A stretch of DNA of 64,000 bases from Cyclobacterium jeungdonense (GTDB lineage Bacteria; Bacteroidota; Bacteroidia; Cytophagales; Cyclobacteriaceae). Location of the stretch: contig NZ_WMCD01000017.1 of NCBI RefSeq assembly GCF_010994275.1, positions 1-64,000 of the forward strand. The letters are read 5' to 3'. The position numbers and the translations under genes were made by a program. This document shows, one piece after another, positions 1-8,214 of this stretch (positions are counted from its first letter, which is position 1; every line of letters starts with the position of its first letter). The notes under the pieces were generated by a model. It had not been told where the DNA came from, searched no databases, and saw only the letters and a program-made list of their open reading frames with translations.

Positions 1-26
1 TAAAAGCCCCTTATCTTACAATCATT

Positions 27-311
27 TTGGGAGTAATACCCCTTAAGAAAACGCGGTCTAAATTTACCCAACTGTCAGATAATATCGGAGCTATTACAAT
101 TCAACAATGGGAATTTCCGCAACTCTTTTTGACTGTTGGACTGATGCTTTTCTTCTCTACATGGATAATAATCTTAAGCGACATGGTGAAAAACAAAATC
201 TACAATAAGGCATTTTGGATTTTGACAATGTTTATTATGCCAGCTATTACGACAATTTTTTATCTAATCCAGAGAAACAAGCTCTTAAGACTTGGTCAGA
301 GGGTATATTGA
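27..311 (+). CDS. Small membrane protein, PLDc_N-like, possibly cut by the window edge
   Basis: Two hydrophobic segments (about residues 32-50 and 63-80) are separated by a short basic loop containing SDMVKNKIYNKAFW, which matches the phospholipase-D N-terminal type of small two-helix membrane protein (inference from pattern). The first usable start in view is a TTG, and the frame stays open to the left edge, so the true start may lie outside the window. No catalytic motif is visible, and such modules occur alone in many Bacteroidota as uncharacterised inner-membrane proteins. It does not form an obvious operon with what follows, because about 360 bases without a clear gene separate it from the next CDS. 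Confidence 0.5.
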   Translation: MGVIPLKKTRSKFTQLSDNIGAITIQQWEFPQLFLTVGLMLFFSTWIIILSDMVKNKIYNKAFWILTMFIMPAITTIFYLIQRNKLLRLGQRVY

Positions 312-672
312 AACGGGGAAAAGGTGTTTATCTCTTAATTCAGGGTCTTTTCCGGTGAACCCAGGGCCTCGCCAGATGGCAATTGAATCGCTTTTGAACA
401 TTCCCAACCCACATTCAATCCCAACGGAACCTATGCAGGCAGCATCACCCATCTAGCTGTCATGCCCATTAATGGGTGAACCACCCGGTTTCTTGTTCTG
501 ATTGAATCAAACGAACTGGTTGGATACGACTGGTCTCCGGATTCCGAATACCCGATTTTCAATGGGTACAAACAAAGTGGCAGTTCCGATAAGCCTACCA
601 ATCGAATTTTACAGAATACCGTTTTGAAAAGTGAAAATAAGGCGGCATATTCAGGATCAAAATGCCAGCGAT
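312..672 (+). pseudogene. Gene-poor stretch with a possible coding relic
   Basis: No intact gene. One forward frame is open from about 387 to 729 except for a single TGA at 477-479, and its translation has protein-like composition (FNPNGTYAGS before the stop, VGYDWSPDSEYPIFNGYK after it). I do not recognise the family. It runs into the start of the next CDS in a different frame, which fits the end of an older gene partly replaced by the BNR gene. Weak evidence; it could be chance. Confidence 0.2.
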
Positions 673-2061
673 ATGAACCCATTTCCTCTCTTTCTCTTTC
701 TTGTACTGATTTCCCTGCCTTGTTTTAGCCAGAATCCCCTTGTTATCGACGATACCCACAAGACCGAAACGATCGTCGAGACCATCCCCATCGATTCCGT
801 TTGGGCAGGGCATCCGGTAGGCTTTTCCCTGCTTACCCATAAGGACAGACAGTATATCGCCTACTATAATGCCAACCGCCACATGGTCGTGGGCCAGCGA
901 AACCTCAGCGATCCGGAATTTGACCTGCATGTCATGCCGCCAACGTCGCGCGAAACCCATGGAGGCACCAGTACCGTGCTGGGCTGGGATAGTCATAATT
1001 CGGTGACCCTCGGCATCGACAAGGAGGGTTTTATCCACCTGTCGGGAAACATGCACGTACATCCCATCACCTATTTCCGCAGCACAAAGCCGAACGATAT
1101 TTCCACCCTGCAACAGCACATGGAAATGGTGGGCGAAAACGAAAAAAGGGCCACCTACCCGCATTTTATGAACACCAAGGAGAATGAACTGCTTTTTCAT
1201 TACCGCGATGGGGGCAGTGGTAATGGCAACGAGATCTACAATATTTACAACTGCGGTACCAAAGAATGGACGCGATTATTGGATACCCCACTGACCGACG
1301 GACAGGGCGATATGAATGCTTACCAAAGCCAGCCCACCCTGATGAAAGACGGATGGTACCATGTCTACTGGGTTTGGCGAGACACCCCCGATTGCTCCAC
1401 CAACCATGACCTTTCCTATATGAAAAGTCACGACCTGCAAAATTGGTACAATGCCTTCGGAGAACAGATCCCCATGCCTGCGACCCTTGACAACAAGTCC
1501 CTGATTGTGGACCCCATTCCCGTGAAAGGAGGCATTATAAACCTGGCGGCCCGGATGGTGCTGGATGAAAACAACCTGCCCGTTTTCGCCTATCACAAAT
1601 ACGGTCCCGAAGGCAACTTGCAGTTTTACACCGCTCAATTGAAAGCAAATGGCTGGGTTTACCAACAGGTTACCGACTGGGACTACCGCTGGGAATTTTC
1701 CGGGAATGGCAGCATCAACAGCGAAGTGCGTATCAAGGACTTTCAGAAGCGGGAGGATGGATATTATGAATTGGGATACTGGCATATCAAGCACGGTCAC
1801 GGTACGATTCTGTTAAACGATAATTTTGAAAATGTGGGGAAGGTACTGAAACCCGCACCCTTTGACGAACAACTAGAGGTTGCGGGAGACTTTCCCGGGC
1901 TGGAAGTGCGTACAGGTGGGGATATCGGGCAGGCACCGGAAAAGGACGTTCGGTATGTATTGAAATGGGAAACCTTAAACCGTAATCGTGACCGCCCCCG
2001 CGAAAAACCCTGGCCAGCACCCAGTCGGCTGTATTTATACAAACTAACGCAAAGCGAGTAA
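673..2061 (+). CDS. Secreted BNR_4 repeat-containing protein, possible polysaccharide lyase or glycosidase
   Basis: 462 residues beginning with a clear signal peptide (MNPFPLFLFLVLISLPCFSQ), which is why I chose this ATG over the one 14 codons upstream. The mature part is a predicted seven-bladed beta-propeller of the BNR_4 kind: GWDSHNSVTLGID, HLSGNMHVHP, HFMNTKENELLFHYRDGGSGNGN and HYPHF/YHKYG-like blocks with conserved His, Arg and Tyr. BNR_4 proteins include ulvan and rhamnose-glucuronate lyases (PL24/PL25-type) and related glycosidases, so a role in cleaving an acidic polysaccharide outside the inner membrane is plausible but unproven. The gene is visibly richer in G and C than its flanks and stands alone between degraded sequences, which suggests acquisition by transfer. 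No partner CAZyme or transporter lies next to it. Confidence 0.75.
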   Translation: MNPFPLFLFLVLISLPCFSQNPLVIDDTHKTETIVETIPIDSVWAGHPVGFSLLTHKDRQYIAYYNANRHMVVGQRNLSDPEFDLHVMPPTSRETHGGTSTVLGWDSHNSVTLGIDKEGFIHLSGNMHVHPITYFRSTKPNDISTLQQHMEMVGENEKRATYPHFMNTKENELLFHYRDGGSGNGNEIYNIYNCGTKEWTRLLDTPLTDGQGDMNAYQSQPTLMKDGWYHVYWVWRDTPDCSTNHDLSYMKSHDLQNWYNAFGEQIPMPATLDNKSLIVDPIPVKGGIINLAARMVLDENNLPVFAYHKYGPEGNLQFYTAQLKANGWVYQQVTDWDYRWEFSGNGSINSEVRIKDFQKREDGYYELGYWHIKHGHGTILLNDNFENVGKVLKPAPFDEQLEVAGDFPGLEVRTGGDIGQAPEKDVRYVLKWETLNRNRDRPREKPWPAPSRLYLYKLTQSE

Positions 2062-2625
2062 CGCAGGAAGGCCTTTGGTGGTACTTGCCAGAGGTACCCC
2101 GTAGGACTTCTGAGCTCAAGCATCCGGCCTCGAAACCCCGGCACTGCGGTCCGGAACGGCAACGATCCGCCTTGGAGATTCATGCGTGTCAGTTTTCGGC
2201 GGAGGCTTGTGTCTTTGAAGTACAAGCAAGCTTGTCAGAAGTCCGTGGGTGGGGTTCGGAGATCCCATCAGGGACTCATTGAGTACCCTTATCAGTTGCT
2301 TCTAAGGCAGTTTATGGGCAAAATCAAGATGTATCAAGGAACTACGATTATAGCTGGAACCGCTTACTACCAAAGAAAAGATTGTGCCTGGCAGGGCTGG
2401 CATTCAAAAAAACGTCAATATGCTGCCTGCGTCCTTATCCGAAATGATTAATTTGTTTACCGAAAACCGGAAGTAGGGTTGGGTGCATAGTCCCAATACA
2501 CGCAACTCTGTTTCCATAACATAGCTGTATACGGATGCGATTATTAGAACACTAGCAAAACTGATTTCAGGAATAATTTTAAGACTATAGGTTTCACTTT
2601 AGGGAAACTTTTATACCTTTGTAGA
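2062..2625 (+). other. Intergenic stretch, no supported gene
   Basis: About 560 bases with only short overlapping frames on both strands. The first 200 bases share the G/C-rich composition of the upstream BNR gene. A short frame ending near 2476 (residues ...NMLPASLSEMINLFTENRK then stop) looks protein-like but is interrupted upstream, so it may be the tail of a lost gene; I cannot name it. The last 40 bases hold the promoter of the toxin-antitoxin pair. Confidence 0.3.
2592..2621 (+). promoter_or_regulatory. Bacteroidota-type promoter of the toxin-antitoxin pair
   Basis: A TATACCTTTG stretch contains a perfect TAnnTTTG -7 box (2614-2621), with TTTC as a near match to the TTTG -33 box 18 bases upstream (2592-2595). 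The GTG start of the toxin gene begins only 5 bases after the -7 box, so the transcript would be leaderless or nearly so. Confidence 0.55.
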
Positions 2626-2973
2626 GTGAATAAAAATCAGAAACCTAGGAAGATAAGGTTTTACAAGGACTACTTTCAAGACTTCTTTTCAAAACAAAGC
2701 AAAAAAGTTAAGGCAAAAATTGTTTGGACTTTTGATTTGATAGAGGACCTGGAAAGAATTCCGGAAACATATCTCAAACACATAGAGAATACCGATGGTC
2801 TTTATGAAATTCGAGTTCAACTAGGAAGCAACATTTTTAGAATTTTCTGTTTTTTTGACCAAGGACAATTGGTTGTTTTGGCGAACGGATTTCAAAAGAA
2901 AACACAAAAGACCCCCAAGAAAGAATTAGAAAAGGCACTTAAAATAAAAGCAGAATATGAAAGCGAAAAATAA
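2626..2973 (+). CDS. higB: HigB/RelE-type toxin (phage Gp49-like)
   Basis: 115 residues, the usual size for Gp49-like (DUF891) RelE-superfamily toxins. The first strand RKIRFYKDYFQDFF, the helix KVKAKIVWTFDLIEDLERIP, the strand block GLYEIRVQLGSNIFRIFCFF and the basic NGFQKKTQKTPKKELEKAL tail are all family hallmarks; the last holds the lysines expected to contact ribosome-bound mRNA. Such toxins cleave mRNA on the ribosome and are neutralised by the antitoxin encoded just downstream. The start is GTG, and the first ATG lies far inside the fold. The toxin-first order and 17-base overlap with the XRE gene are typical of HigBA loci. The pair lies in gene-poor accessory sequence, consistent with transfer. 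Confidence 0.85.
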   Translation: MNKNQKPRKIRFYKDYFQDFFSKQSKKVKAKIVWTFDLIEDLERIPETYLKHIENTDGLYEIRVQLGSNIFRIFCFFDQGQLVVLANGFQKKTQKTPKKELEKALKIKAEYESEK

Positions 2974-3262
2974 AAATTTAATGTCTCTTGAAGAGTTTAA
3001 AGAAAAGAACTATGGCAAACGAGGGACGAAGGAGCGTGACGAACTGGAAGCAGGTTATGAAGCATTCAAAATCGGCGCTTTAATTCACGATACTCGTGTT
3101 GAAATGGGAATGACACAGGAACAGCTTGCAGAAAAAGTTGGAACTACAAAATCCTACATTTCAAAAATCGAGAACAATATTAAGGAAGCTCGAATTTCAA
3201 CACTCCAAAAAATCATAGAGCTTGGTTTTGGCGGAAAGCTTGAAGTAAATATAAAAATTTAA
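2957..3262 (+). CDS. higA: HigA-type antitoxin, XRE family HTH
   Basis: 101 residues. An N-terminal arm (residues 1-35, FKEKNYGKRGTKERDELEAGY) probably wraps the toxin, followed by a Cro/C1-type helix-turn-helix at about residues 40-95 (RVEMGMTQEQLAEKVGTTKS, then YISKIENNIKEARISTLQKI). It should bind and neutralise the toxin and repress the shared promoter. It begins inside the 3' end of the toxin gene, so translation is probably coupled. The frame, length and overlap are all normal for the family. I see no frameshift, so the module looks functional. Confidence 0.88.
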   Translation: MKAKNKNLMSLEEFKEKNYGKRGTKERDELEAGYEAFKIGALIHDTRVEMGMTQEQLAEKVGTTKSYISKIENNIKEARISTLQKIIELGFGGKLEVNIKI

Positions 3263-3695
3263 CGAGAGACTTGATCGAAAGAAGAAAAACCGCATATAGT
3301 ACCTAATAAAACATGGGGCAGTCATTGGTTGCCGTAACGTTGGTTCTTCGTGGCTACTTTTGACACGGGCGGACAGGAAGGCGCTTCCAAAAGGTAGCCC
3401 TTTGTGAGCATGGGGGATCTATTGGCCTAATGACTATTGATTTTTGCCTTTTGGGTTGCCTTGCAGGCACTGGGCAGAATGCCATAATACTTGTTTTGGC
3501 CATTTTACGGTAATAGACGGCAGCATCTTTTCACGCCTTTATCAGTCAAAGACTACTTGAAATTTCCAAAAGCATGTGTGATTTATACTAGATATAACCA
3601 AACAAGTGTCATGTATACGGATTTTAAAGGACCGATATTTGCGTTTTATATCTGCCTGCTTATAAATGTAACAGGTTTATCCTTAACAAATTTTT
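3263..3695 (+). other. Intergenic stretch, no supported gene
   Basis: About 430 bases with no convincing gene. The forward frame covering 3491-3766 overlaps the start of the beta-barrel gene in another frame and has no recognisable features. The first half has mixed composition, resembling decayed sequence after a toxin-antitoxin module; the last 100 bases are A/T-rich leader of the next gene. Confidence 0.35.
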
Positions 3696-4274
3696 ATGAA
3701 AATTATTATCTCAACCCTTTTTGCGATTCTGCTTATCTCGGGTACTTCTTTCGCTCAACATGTTAACTTTGGTATTAAAGGTGGTGTCAATTCGTACACG
3801 ATCAAAGGCGATAACACCGCAGGCTTTGATTCGAAAACCAGTTTTCATATAGGTCTTATCGGTCATATTCATATGGCGAACCAATTTGCGTTACAACCCG
3901 AACTTGTTTATTCCGTCCAAGGCGCACAGAACGGTGTGGCCGGACAAGATGTTGAGTTAGACCTTAACTACGTGAATGTGCCCCTGTTATTTCAGTACAT
4001 GTTTGATAATGGTTTCAGATTGCAAGCCGGCCCACAACTTGGTTTCTTAGCCAGTGCTAAATCGGGAGTAAATGATAACAAGACTGATGTAACGGATAAT
4101 TTTGAAAGTATGGACCTGGGATTAGGTGTAGGCGCAAGCTACGTAAATCCAGCAACAAACTTTGGAGTTGACGTCCGCTACAATATGGGTCTTAGTAATA
4201 TCAATAAGACCGGAAATGCCAATTACTACAACAGAGGTTTTCAGGCCGGAGTGTTTTATCTTTTTAAACATTAA
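3696..4274 (+). CDS. Small outer-membrane beta-barrel protein (porin family, OMP_b-brl_2)
   Basis: 192 residues with a signal peptide (MKIIISTLFAILLISGTSFA, cleavage before QHVNFG). The rest shows alternating hydrophobic strands and glycines typical of eight-stranded barrels common in Bacteroidota: VNFGIKGGVNSY, FHIGLIGHI, FALQPELVYSVQGA, LNYVNVPLLFQYMF, FRLQAGPQLGFLA, and a C-terminal strand GFQAGVFYLFKH ending in the barrel-assembly type of residue pattern. The family has no known enzymatic role; members are structural or unknown outer-membrane proteins. It is a single-gene unit followed at once by a strong terminator. Confidence 0.85.
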   Translation: MKIIISTLFAILLISGTSFAQHVNFGIKGGVNSYTIKGDNTAGFDSKTSFHIGLIGHIHMANQFALQPELVYSVQGAQNGVAGQDVELDLNYVNVPLLFQYMFDNGFRLQAGPQLGFLASAKSGVNDNKTDVTDNFESMDLGLGVGASYVNPATNFGVDVRYNMGLSNINKTGNANYYNRGFQAGVFYLFKH

Positions 4275-4288
4275 TCCTGGCATAATAG

Positions 4289-4317
4289 AAAAGAGGCCCT
4301 TAAAACGCCTCTTTTTT
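4289..4317 (+). terminator. Rho-independent terminator after the beta-barrel gene
   Basis: GAGGC / GCCTC stem, extended by A-T pairs, with a 9-base loop and followed by a run of six T, 15 bases after the stop codon. Confidence 0.8.
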
Positions 4318-4387
4318 ATTTAAAAATTTTTTTCAACTCCTTTAGAACAAAGAAAATTCTTCGCTTTTACTATCAAAGAATAAAATC

Positions 4388-4561
4388 ATGCAAAAACCGT
4401 CTGCCCCTAAAAAAATAACCTGGATCATCGGAATTGTCGCTGGTCTGTTAGGAATAATAGGTCACTATACAACGATTGAATTTCTGACTGAATATAATTA
4501 TACCTTGTTGCTTGTCGGATTTGTAGTGCTTGCAGCTGGCACCTCTTTACGGGACCTATAA
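4388..4561 (+). CDS. 57-residue two-helix membrane protein, conserved hypothetical
   Basis: Short frame read directly: N-terminal MQKPSAPKKITW, a first hydrophobic segment IIGIVAGLLGIIGHY (about residues 13-27), a loop with TEYNY, and a second segment TLLLVGFVVLAAG (about 39-51), ending SLRDL. Lysines sit before the first helix, and both ends are expected in the cytoplasm. The pattern matches tiny uncharacterised inner-membrane proteins found widely in Bacteroidota; no function is known to me. It starts about 70 bases after the terminator of the preceding gene, so it needs its own promoter, which I could not identify. Confidence 0.7.
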   Translation: MQKPSAPKKITWIIGIVAGLLGIIGHYTTIEFLTEYNYTLLLVGFVVLAAGTSLRDL

Positions 4562-4811
4562 CAGGTATTCTGTTTGAATGAAAGCAGGCTAAGCCGAATT
4601 GCTTTCAATCAATGGAAACATTTTTTTATTGACGATCGGGTAAACGAAATAATCGGTGGACAGATTGGGGAATGTCGATTCCGATATTCAGAGCAAAAAT
4701 TTCAGAAAAATCGGCGACACGAGGCACAGGATCGTAAATGGGTACATTCTTTTTTACGCATATTGCCGTAGTTCTATGTATCGCTTACAACCCGATATCC
4801 ATTAACAAACC

Positions 4812-5576
4812 TTAGCTTTTATTTTGGTATTCGATGGCATTACGAAGCGCAATGATTTCGGCTCTCAATTCTTCAATATCCCTCGAACCGGCAACCGGAG
4901 CGTCTTTTTCCTCGGCATCACGACCGATGAAATAAGAGGCAATAGTCGCAGTAAAATAGCCAAAAATGCTAAATCCGAAAACGGAAATCAAAAAACCCAA
5001 GCCACGGCCTTCGGTAGTCATCGGGCTGAATTCGTTACCTGCTGTGATCACCTGTGTTGCGGTCCACCAAAGCGCAAGCCAATAACTGGAGAAGCCTGGA
5101 TTCGGATTTTCCAGCGCATACATGCCGGCAGCTCCTGCAAAGGTTACAAACAGTGTAGTAATCATCACATAACCAAAGGCCCGGCGCTGCATGGTTTTGC
5201 CTAAGCTTCGCAAGCTTCTGTTGAGCGAAGATACAATTCGCACAATCCGTATCCCCCGAAGACCCCGTAACAGTCGCACAAAGCGAAATACCCGAAATAC
5301 CCGTAATGCGGGTATAAACAAGGAGATCGTAGTAAGCCAATTTTTTTTTAGAAAGGAGCGTTTTTCCGGGGCTAGTGAAATCTTTACCAGGAAATCAATA
5401 ATAAATATTCCCCAAATACTAAAACTTACATACTCAAGAAACGTATTTCTTCCCCAGACCAGCTCAACCACAAGTAGGACAAGCCAAACGAATCCTAGAA
5501 AAATCATTGGCCCATCAAGAAATCGTTCTACCGATTTGAGTAACCTATTCCGTTCATTTTTAATTTCGGCTTTCAT
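4812..5576 (-). CDS. Voltage-gated-type ion transporter with an atypical pore sequence
   Basis: 254 residues with the full layout of a single-subunit bacterial voltage-gated cation channel: S1 about 22-42, S2 48-66, S3 80-92, an arginine-rich S4 (LRVFRVFRFVRLLRGLRGIR, arginines about every third position), S5 134-155, pore helix 166-178, S6 192-218, and a short C-terminal coiled coil that probably tetramerises (DIEELRAEIIALRNAIE). The pore-loop sequence is TAGNEFSP at residues 178-185. Potassium channels normally carry TVGYGD and sodium channels TLESW here, so ion selectivity cannot be inferred. It is monocistronic and divergent from the DUF1801 gene. The ion-channel assignment is firm; potassium versus another cation is open. 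Confidence 0.85.
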   Translation of the reverse strand: MKAEIKNERNRLLKSVERFLDGPMIFLGFVWLVLLVVELVWGRNTFLEYVSFSIWGIFIIDFLVKISLAPEKRSFLKKNWLTTISLFIPALRVFRVFRFVRLLRGLRGIRIVRIVSSLNRSLRSLGKTMQRRAFGYVMITTLFVTFAGAAGMYALENPNPGFSSYWLALWWTATQVITAGNEFSPMTTEGRGLGFLISVFGFSIFGYFTATIASYFIGRDAEEKDAPVAGSRDIEELRAEIIALRNAIEYQNKS

Positions 5577-5905
5577 GGTAATGGGTTGTCTGATAAATGG
5601 AAGAGCTAACTATGGAAATTTTTAAATAGCTAAGCCCATGCCAATACGGGATTCTTTTTGGTTGAATTTCAACAATCTTCAGCAGTTCGTACCATAGCGT
5701 TTTTAGTTACCCCTTACCGAATGACTACCAATCATTGGTAAATTTCCATTTTTTAACTAATTTAAATTCATAATCCGGATAGAAGAATTGTTGGGGGAGT
5801 AGTGGTAAATAAGTGAAAAAACACTGACGACCAGGTATCGATAGTCGCAAAAAGAGCTATATCCGGGAACCTTCAGACGCTTTGGACAGATAAAATTCAA
5901 TAAAA
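5577..5905. other. Divergent intergenic region with a short perfect palindrome
   Basis: About 330 bases between two divergently transcribed genes, with no gene. It contains a perfect inverted repeat, TACCAATCATTGGTA (5726-5740, 7-base arms, 1-base centre), of the size bound by small dimeric regulators. That role is speculative. The rest is A/T-rich. Confidence 0.35.
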
Positions 5906-6337
5906 ATGGCTGAATTAAAGACAAAACAAAATGAGGATGATGTTCATGAATTTATTCATGCTTTTGCAGCTACCGAACAAAAGAAAAAGGACAGTTTTGA
6001 ACTTCTAAGACTAATGCAAGATGTTACAGGCTTTGAACCCAAAATGTGGGGAAGTTCAATCATTGGATTTGGGAAATACCATTATAAGTCCGAAAGAAGC
6101 CGGCAGGAAGGTGATTGGATGCTGGTAGGGTTCTCACCACGAAAAGCTGCCATCTCCCTATACGTTTATTCCGGTTGCCAGGGTCAGGAGGAATTGCTAA
6201 AAGAATTGGGAAAATTCAAAATGGGCAAGGCTTGCATTTATGTCAAGAAGCTCTCGGACATCAATCAGGAAATTCTAAAAAAGTTGATCAAATCCACGAT
6301 AGAATTCCTTCAATCTAAGCACGGGACAATGCAATGA
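5906..6337 (+). CDS. DUF1801 domain protein
   Basis: 143 residues, standard length for DUF1801 (YdhG-like). Diagnostic blocks are VHEFIHAF, DSFELLRLMQDVTGFEPKMW, GSSIIGFGKYHYKSERSRQEGDWMLVGFSPRKAAISLYV and GKFKMGKACIYVKKLSDINQEILKKLI. The fold resembles frataxin or iron-chaperone-like proteins, but the biochemical role is unknown. The single gene is read rightwards with its own A/T-rich leader and has no signal peptide, so it is cytoplasmic. Confidence 0.88.
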   Translation: MAELKTKQNEDDVHEFIHAFAATEQKKKDSFELLRLMQDVTGFEPKMWGSSIIGFGKYHYKSERSRQEGDWMLVGFSPRKAAISLYVYSGCQGQEELLKELGKFKMGKACIYVKKLSDINQEILKKLIKSTIEFLQSKHGTMQ

Positions 6338-6462
6338 AAAACGGTATTGTCCTCCCCGTTCATCAATCGTGACGAAACCCGAAAACTAAGAAGAACAAGA
6401 CACTCAATGCGGAATGTTATAACAAATAATTTTAAATTTGAAGTCAAATAAAATATCCAGGA

Positions 6463-7227
6463 ATGTCAATAACCAAAGAATTTGAATGGATAGGGATGCA
6501 AAAAGCCAGCGAGGCTGTTGCTTATACATTAAAGGAAATGACGAAGTTTGCCCAGCCAGGTATTTCCACGAAGGAATTGGATGCGTTTGGAGCAAAAATA
6601 TTGTCAGACTTTGGAGCCAACTCAGCACCATTACTTACTTATGGTTTTCCTGGTTGTACCTGTATCAGTGTTAATAATGAATTCTGCCACGGAATCCCTT
6701 CTGCGAAGCGGATTTTATCAGCGGGTGATTTGGTGAATATTGATGTATCCGCAGAACTTAATGGTTTTTGGGCTGATAATGGGGGTTCCTTTGTTCTTGG
6801 TGAGGACTTCCATCAACATCAGGCTTTGGTGAATGCTTCTAAAATTATATTAAAGAAAGCCATTGCCGCAATCAAAGGTGGCGTTCGTATCGCGAATATT
6901 GGAGACCTAATGGAAAAAGAAGCCAAGAAGAGGGGGTTCAGGGTAATTAAGAACCTTGGAGGACACGGGATTGGAAGAAGTCTTCATGAAGAGCCAGTGG
7001 AGTTGCTTAATTACAAAAATAAATTTGACCGGAGAAGGTTCAAAAAAAACGAAGTCGTTGCTATCGAAACTTTTATTGCTACCTCATCCAGCAATGCAAA
7101 TGTACATCGTGACGGATGGACGTTGGTAGGTAATAAGGGGGGATATATGGCACAACATGAGCATACCATCATGGTTACCGATCAACAGCCAATTATTTTG
7201 ACAGAAATGAACGGTATATGGAATTAG
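6463..7227 (+). CDS. map: Methionine aminopeptidase, type I
   Basis: 254 residues, usual length for type I enzymes. It removes the initiator methionine from nascent proteins in the cytoplasm. By alignment to the E. coli enzyme, the substrate histidine is H76 (CHGIP), and the dinuclear metal ligands are D94 (NIDVSAE), D105 (FWADNGG), H168 (GGHGIG), E202 (AIETF) and E233 (QHEHT); all are present. The N-terminal extension with zinc or SH3 motifs seen in some homologues is absent. Unlike the usual map, it is not next to secY/infA/ribosomal genes, so it is probably an extra paralogue. The next gene starts within or just after its stop codon, so the two may be co-transcribed. Confidence 0.92.
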   Translation: MSITKEFEWIGMQKASEAVAYTLKEMTKFAQPGISTKELDAFGAKILSDFGANSAPLLTYGFPGCTCISVNNEFCHGIPSAKRILSAGDLVNIDVSAELNGFWADNGGSFVLGEDFHQHQALVNASKIILKKAIAAIKGGVRIANIGDLMEKEAKKRGFRVIKNLGGHGIGRSLHEEPVELLNYKNKFDRRRFKKNEVVAIETFIATSSSNANVHRDGWTLVGNKGGYMAQHEHTIMVTDQQPIILTEMNGIWN

Positions 7228-7247
7228 AAACGGTTGACAAAAGCAAA

Positions 7248-8090
7248 ATGATTTTACGATTTCTTACCTACCTGCTCCTACTTTTCTTGCTTGTGGGGAG
7301 CTTTTCCTGCGCCGAAAAGCAGCAGGAACCTTTCTCTTTTGTTCAACTATGCGATACGCAGCTTGGAATGGGAGGGTATGAACACGATATCCAAACGTTC
7401 AAACAGGCTGTCAGGCAGATAAATGAATTGGAGGCAGACTTTGTAGTGATTTGCGGAGATCTGGTGCATAATGCCAGCGATAGTTCTTATGCCGATTTTA
7501 AAAATATTCGGGAAGGTTTGAACATACCCAGTCACCTTGTGTCAGGAAATCATGACGTGGGCAACGTTCCAACGGATTCTACCCTTCGGTATTACCGGGA
7601 AATGATTGGCGATGATTACTACGAATTCGATCATAAAGATCATTCATTTATGGTGACGAATACGCAACTTTGGAAAGTCGATGTGGAAAATGAATCGGAA
7701 AAACACCATGCCTGGTTTGAAGAAACTCTTCAGACTCTAGGCGATAAAGAGCATCCTGTGTTTGTTTTGGGGCATTATCCCCTGTATACGGAACGTCCGG
7801 ATGAGGAGGATCACTATTATAATCTGCCAATACCTACCCGAAAGAGAATATTGGAATTATTTATGGAAAACAATGTGGTGGCCTACTTATCCGGGCATAC
7901 CCATAAGTTAACGATGAATACCTATGAACACATCCAACTGGTAAGTGGAGAAACCACAAGTAAGAATTTTGACGACAGACCATTTGGGTTTCGGGTTTGG
8001 CAGGTTTCATCGGACAGCATATCCAATCACTTTGTCCCCTTGGAATCGGTAGATGGCGATTCGATAAGGGTAACTTCGTCTAATCAATAG
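7248..8090 (+). CDS. Lipoprotein metallophosphoesterase (calcineurin-like)
   Basis: 280 residues. I chose this ATG because it gives a clean lipoprotein signal (MILRFLTYLLLLFLLVGSFSC, lipid cysteine at 21); an upstream ATG at 7218 would overlap the map stop and add ten charged residues. The calcineurin-like motifs are in order: DTQLGMGG (in place of DxH, with Gln for His), GDLVHN, GNHDVGN, LGHYPL and LSGHTHK. The Gln in the first motif is also seen in related CpdP or icc-like secreted phosphodiesterases, so activity is still likely. The substrate is unknown; it probably acts on phosphoesters in the periplasm or at the outer membrane. Its neighbour map may be co-transcribed, but the functional link is not obvious. 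Confidence 0.85.
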   Translation: MILRFLTYLLLLFLLVGSFSCAEKQQEPFSFVQLCDTQLGMGGYEHDIQTFKQAVRQINELEADFVVICGDLVHNASDSSYADFKNIREGLNIPSHLVSGNHDVGNVPTDSTLRYYREMIGDDYYEFDHKDHSFMVTNTQLWKVDVENESEKHHAWFEETLQTLGDKEHPVFVLGHYPLYTERPDEEDHYYNLPIPTRKRILELFMENNVVAYLSGHTHKLTMNTYEHIQLVSGETTSKNFDDRPFGFRVWQVSSDSISNHFVPLESVDGDSIRVTSSNQ

Positions 8091-8214
8091 ATCGGCCGTA
8101 TTCCGATAGGCATAGCGTGACCAAAATTAGTGTCCTGCGCCTTGGTAAAAAAATGGCTGACCTTCGTTGGATTTTGAATTTAAAATCCTTTTTTTGACAA
8201 CTTTCAGGAAAGAA

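Noticed and set aside
2085..2451. Overlapping forward frames of 65 and 89 codons after the BNR gene
   Set aside because: No recognisable domains, conflicting frames on the opposite strand and no promoter or leader signals.
3263..3480. attC-like features (TAACG and CGTTGG near the toxin-antitoxin pair)
   Set aside because: The motif matches are weak, arms do not pair well, and no integrase or further cassettes are present.
4574..4771. A 65-codon forward frame before the ion channel gene
   Set aside because: Non-ATG start, no family resemblance, and it ends directly before the stop of the minus-strand gene.
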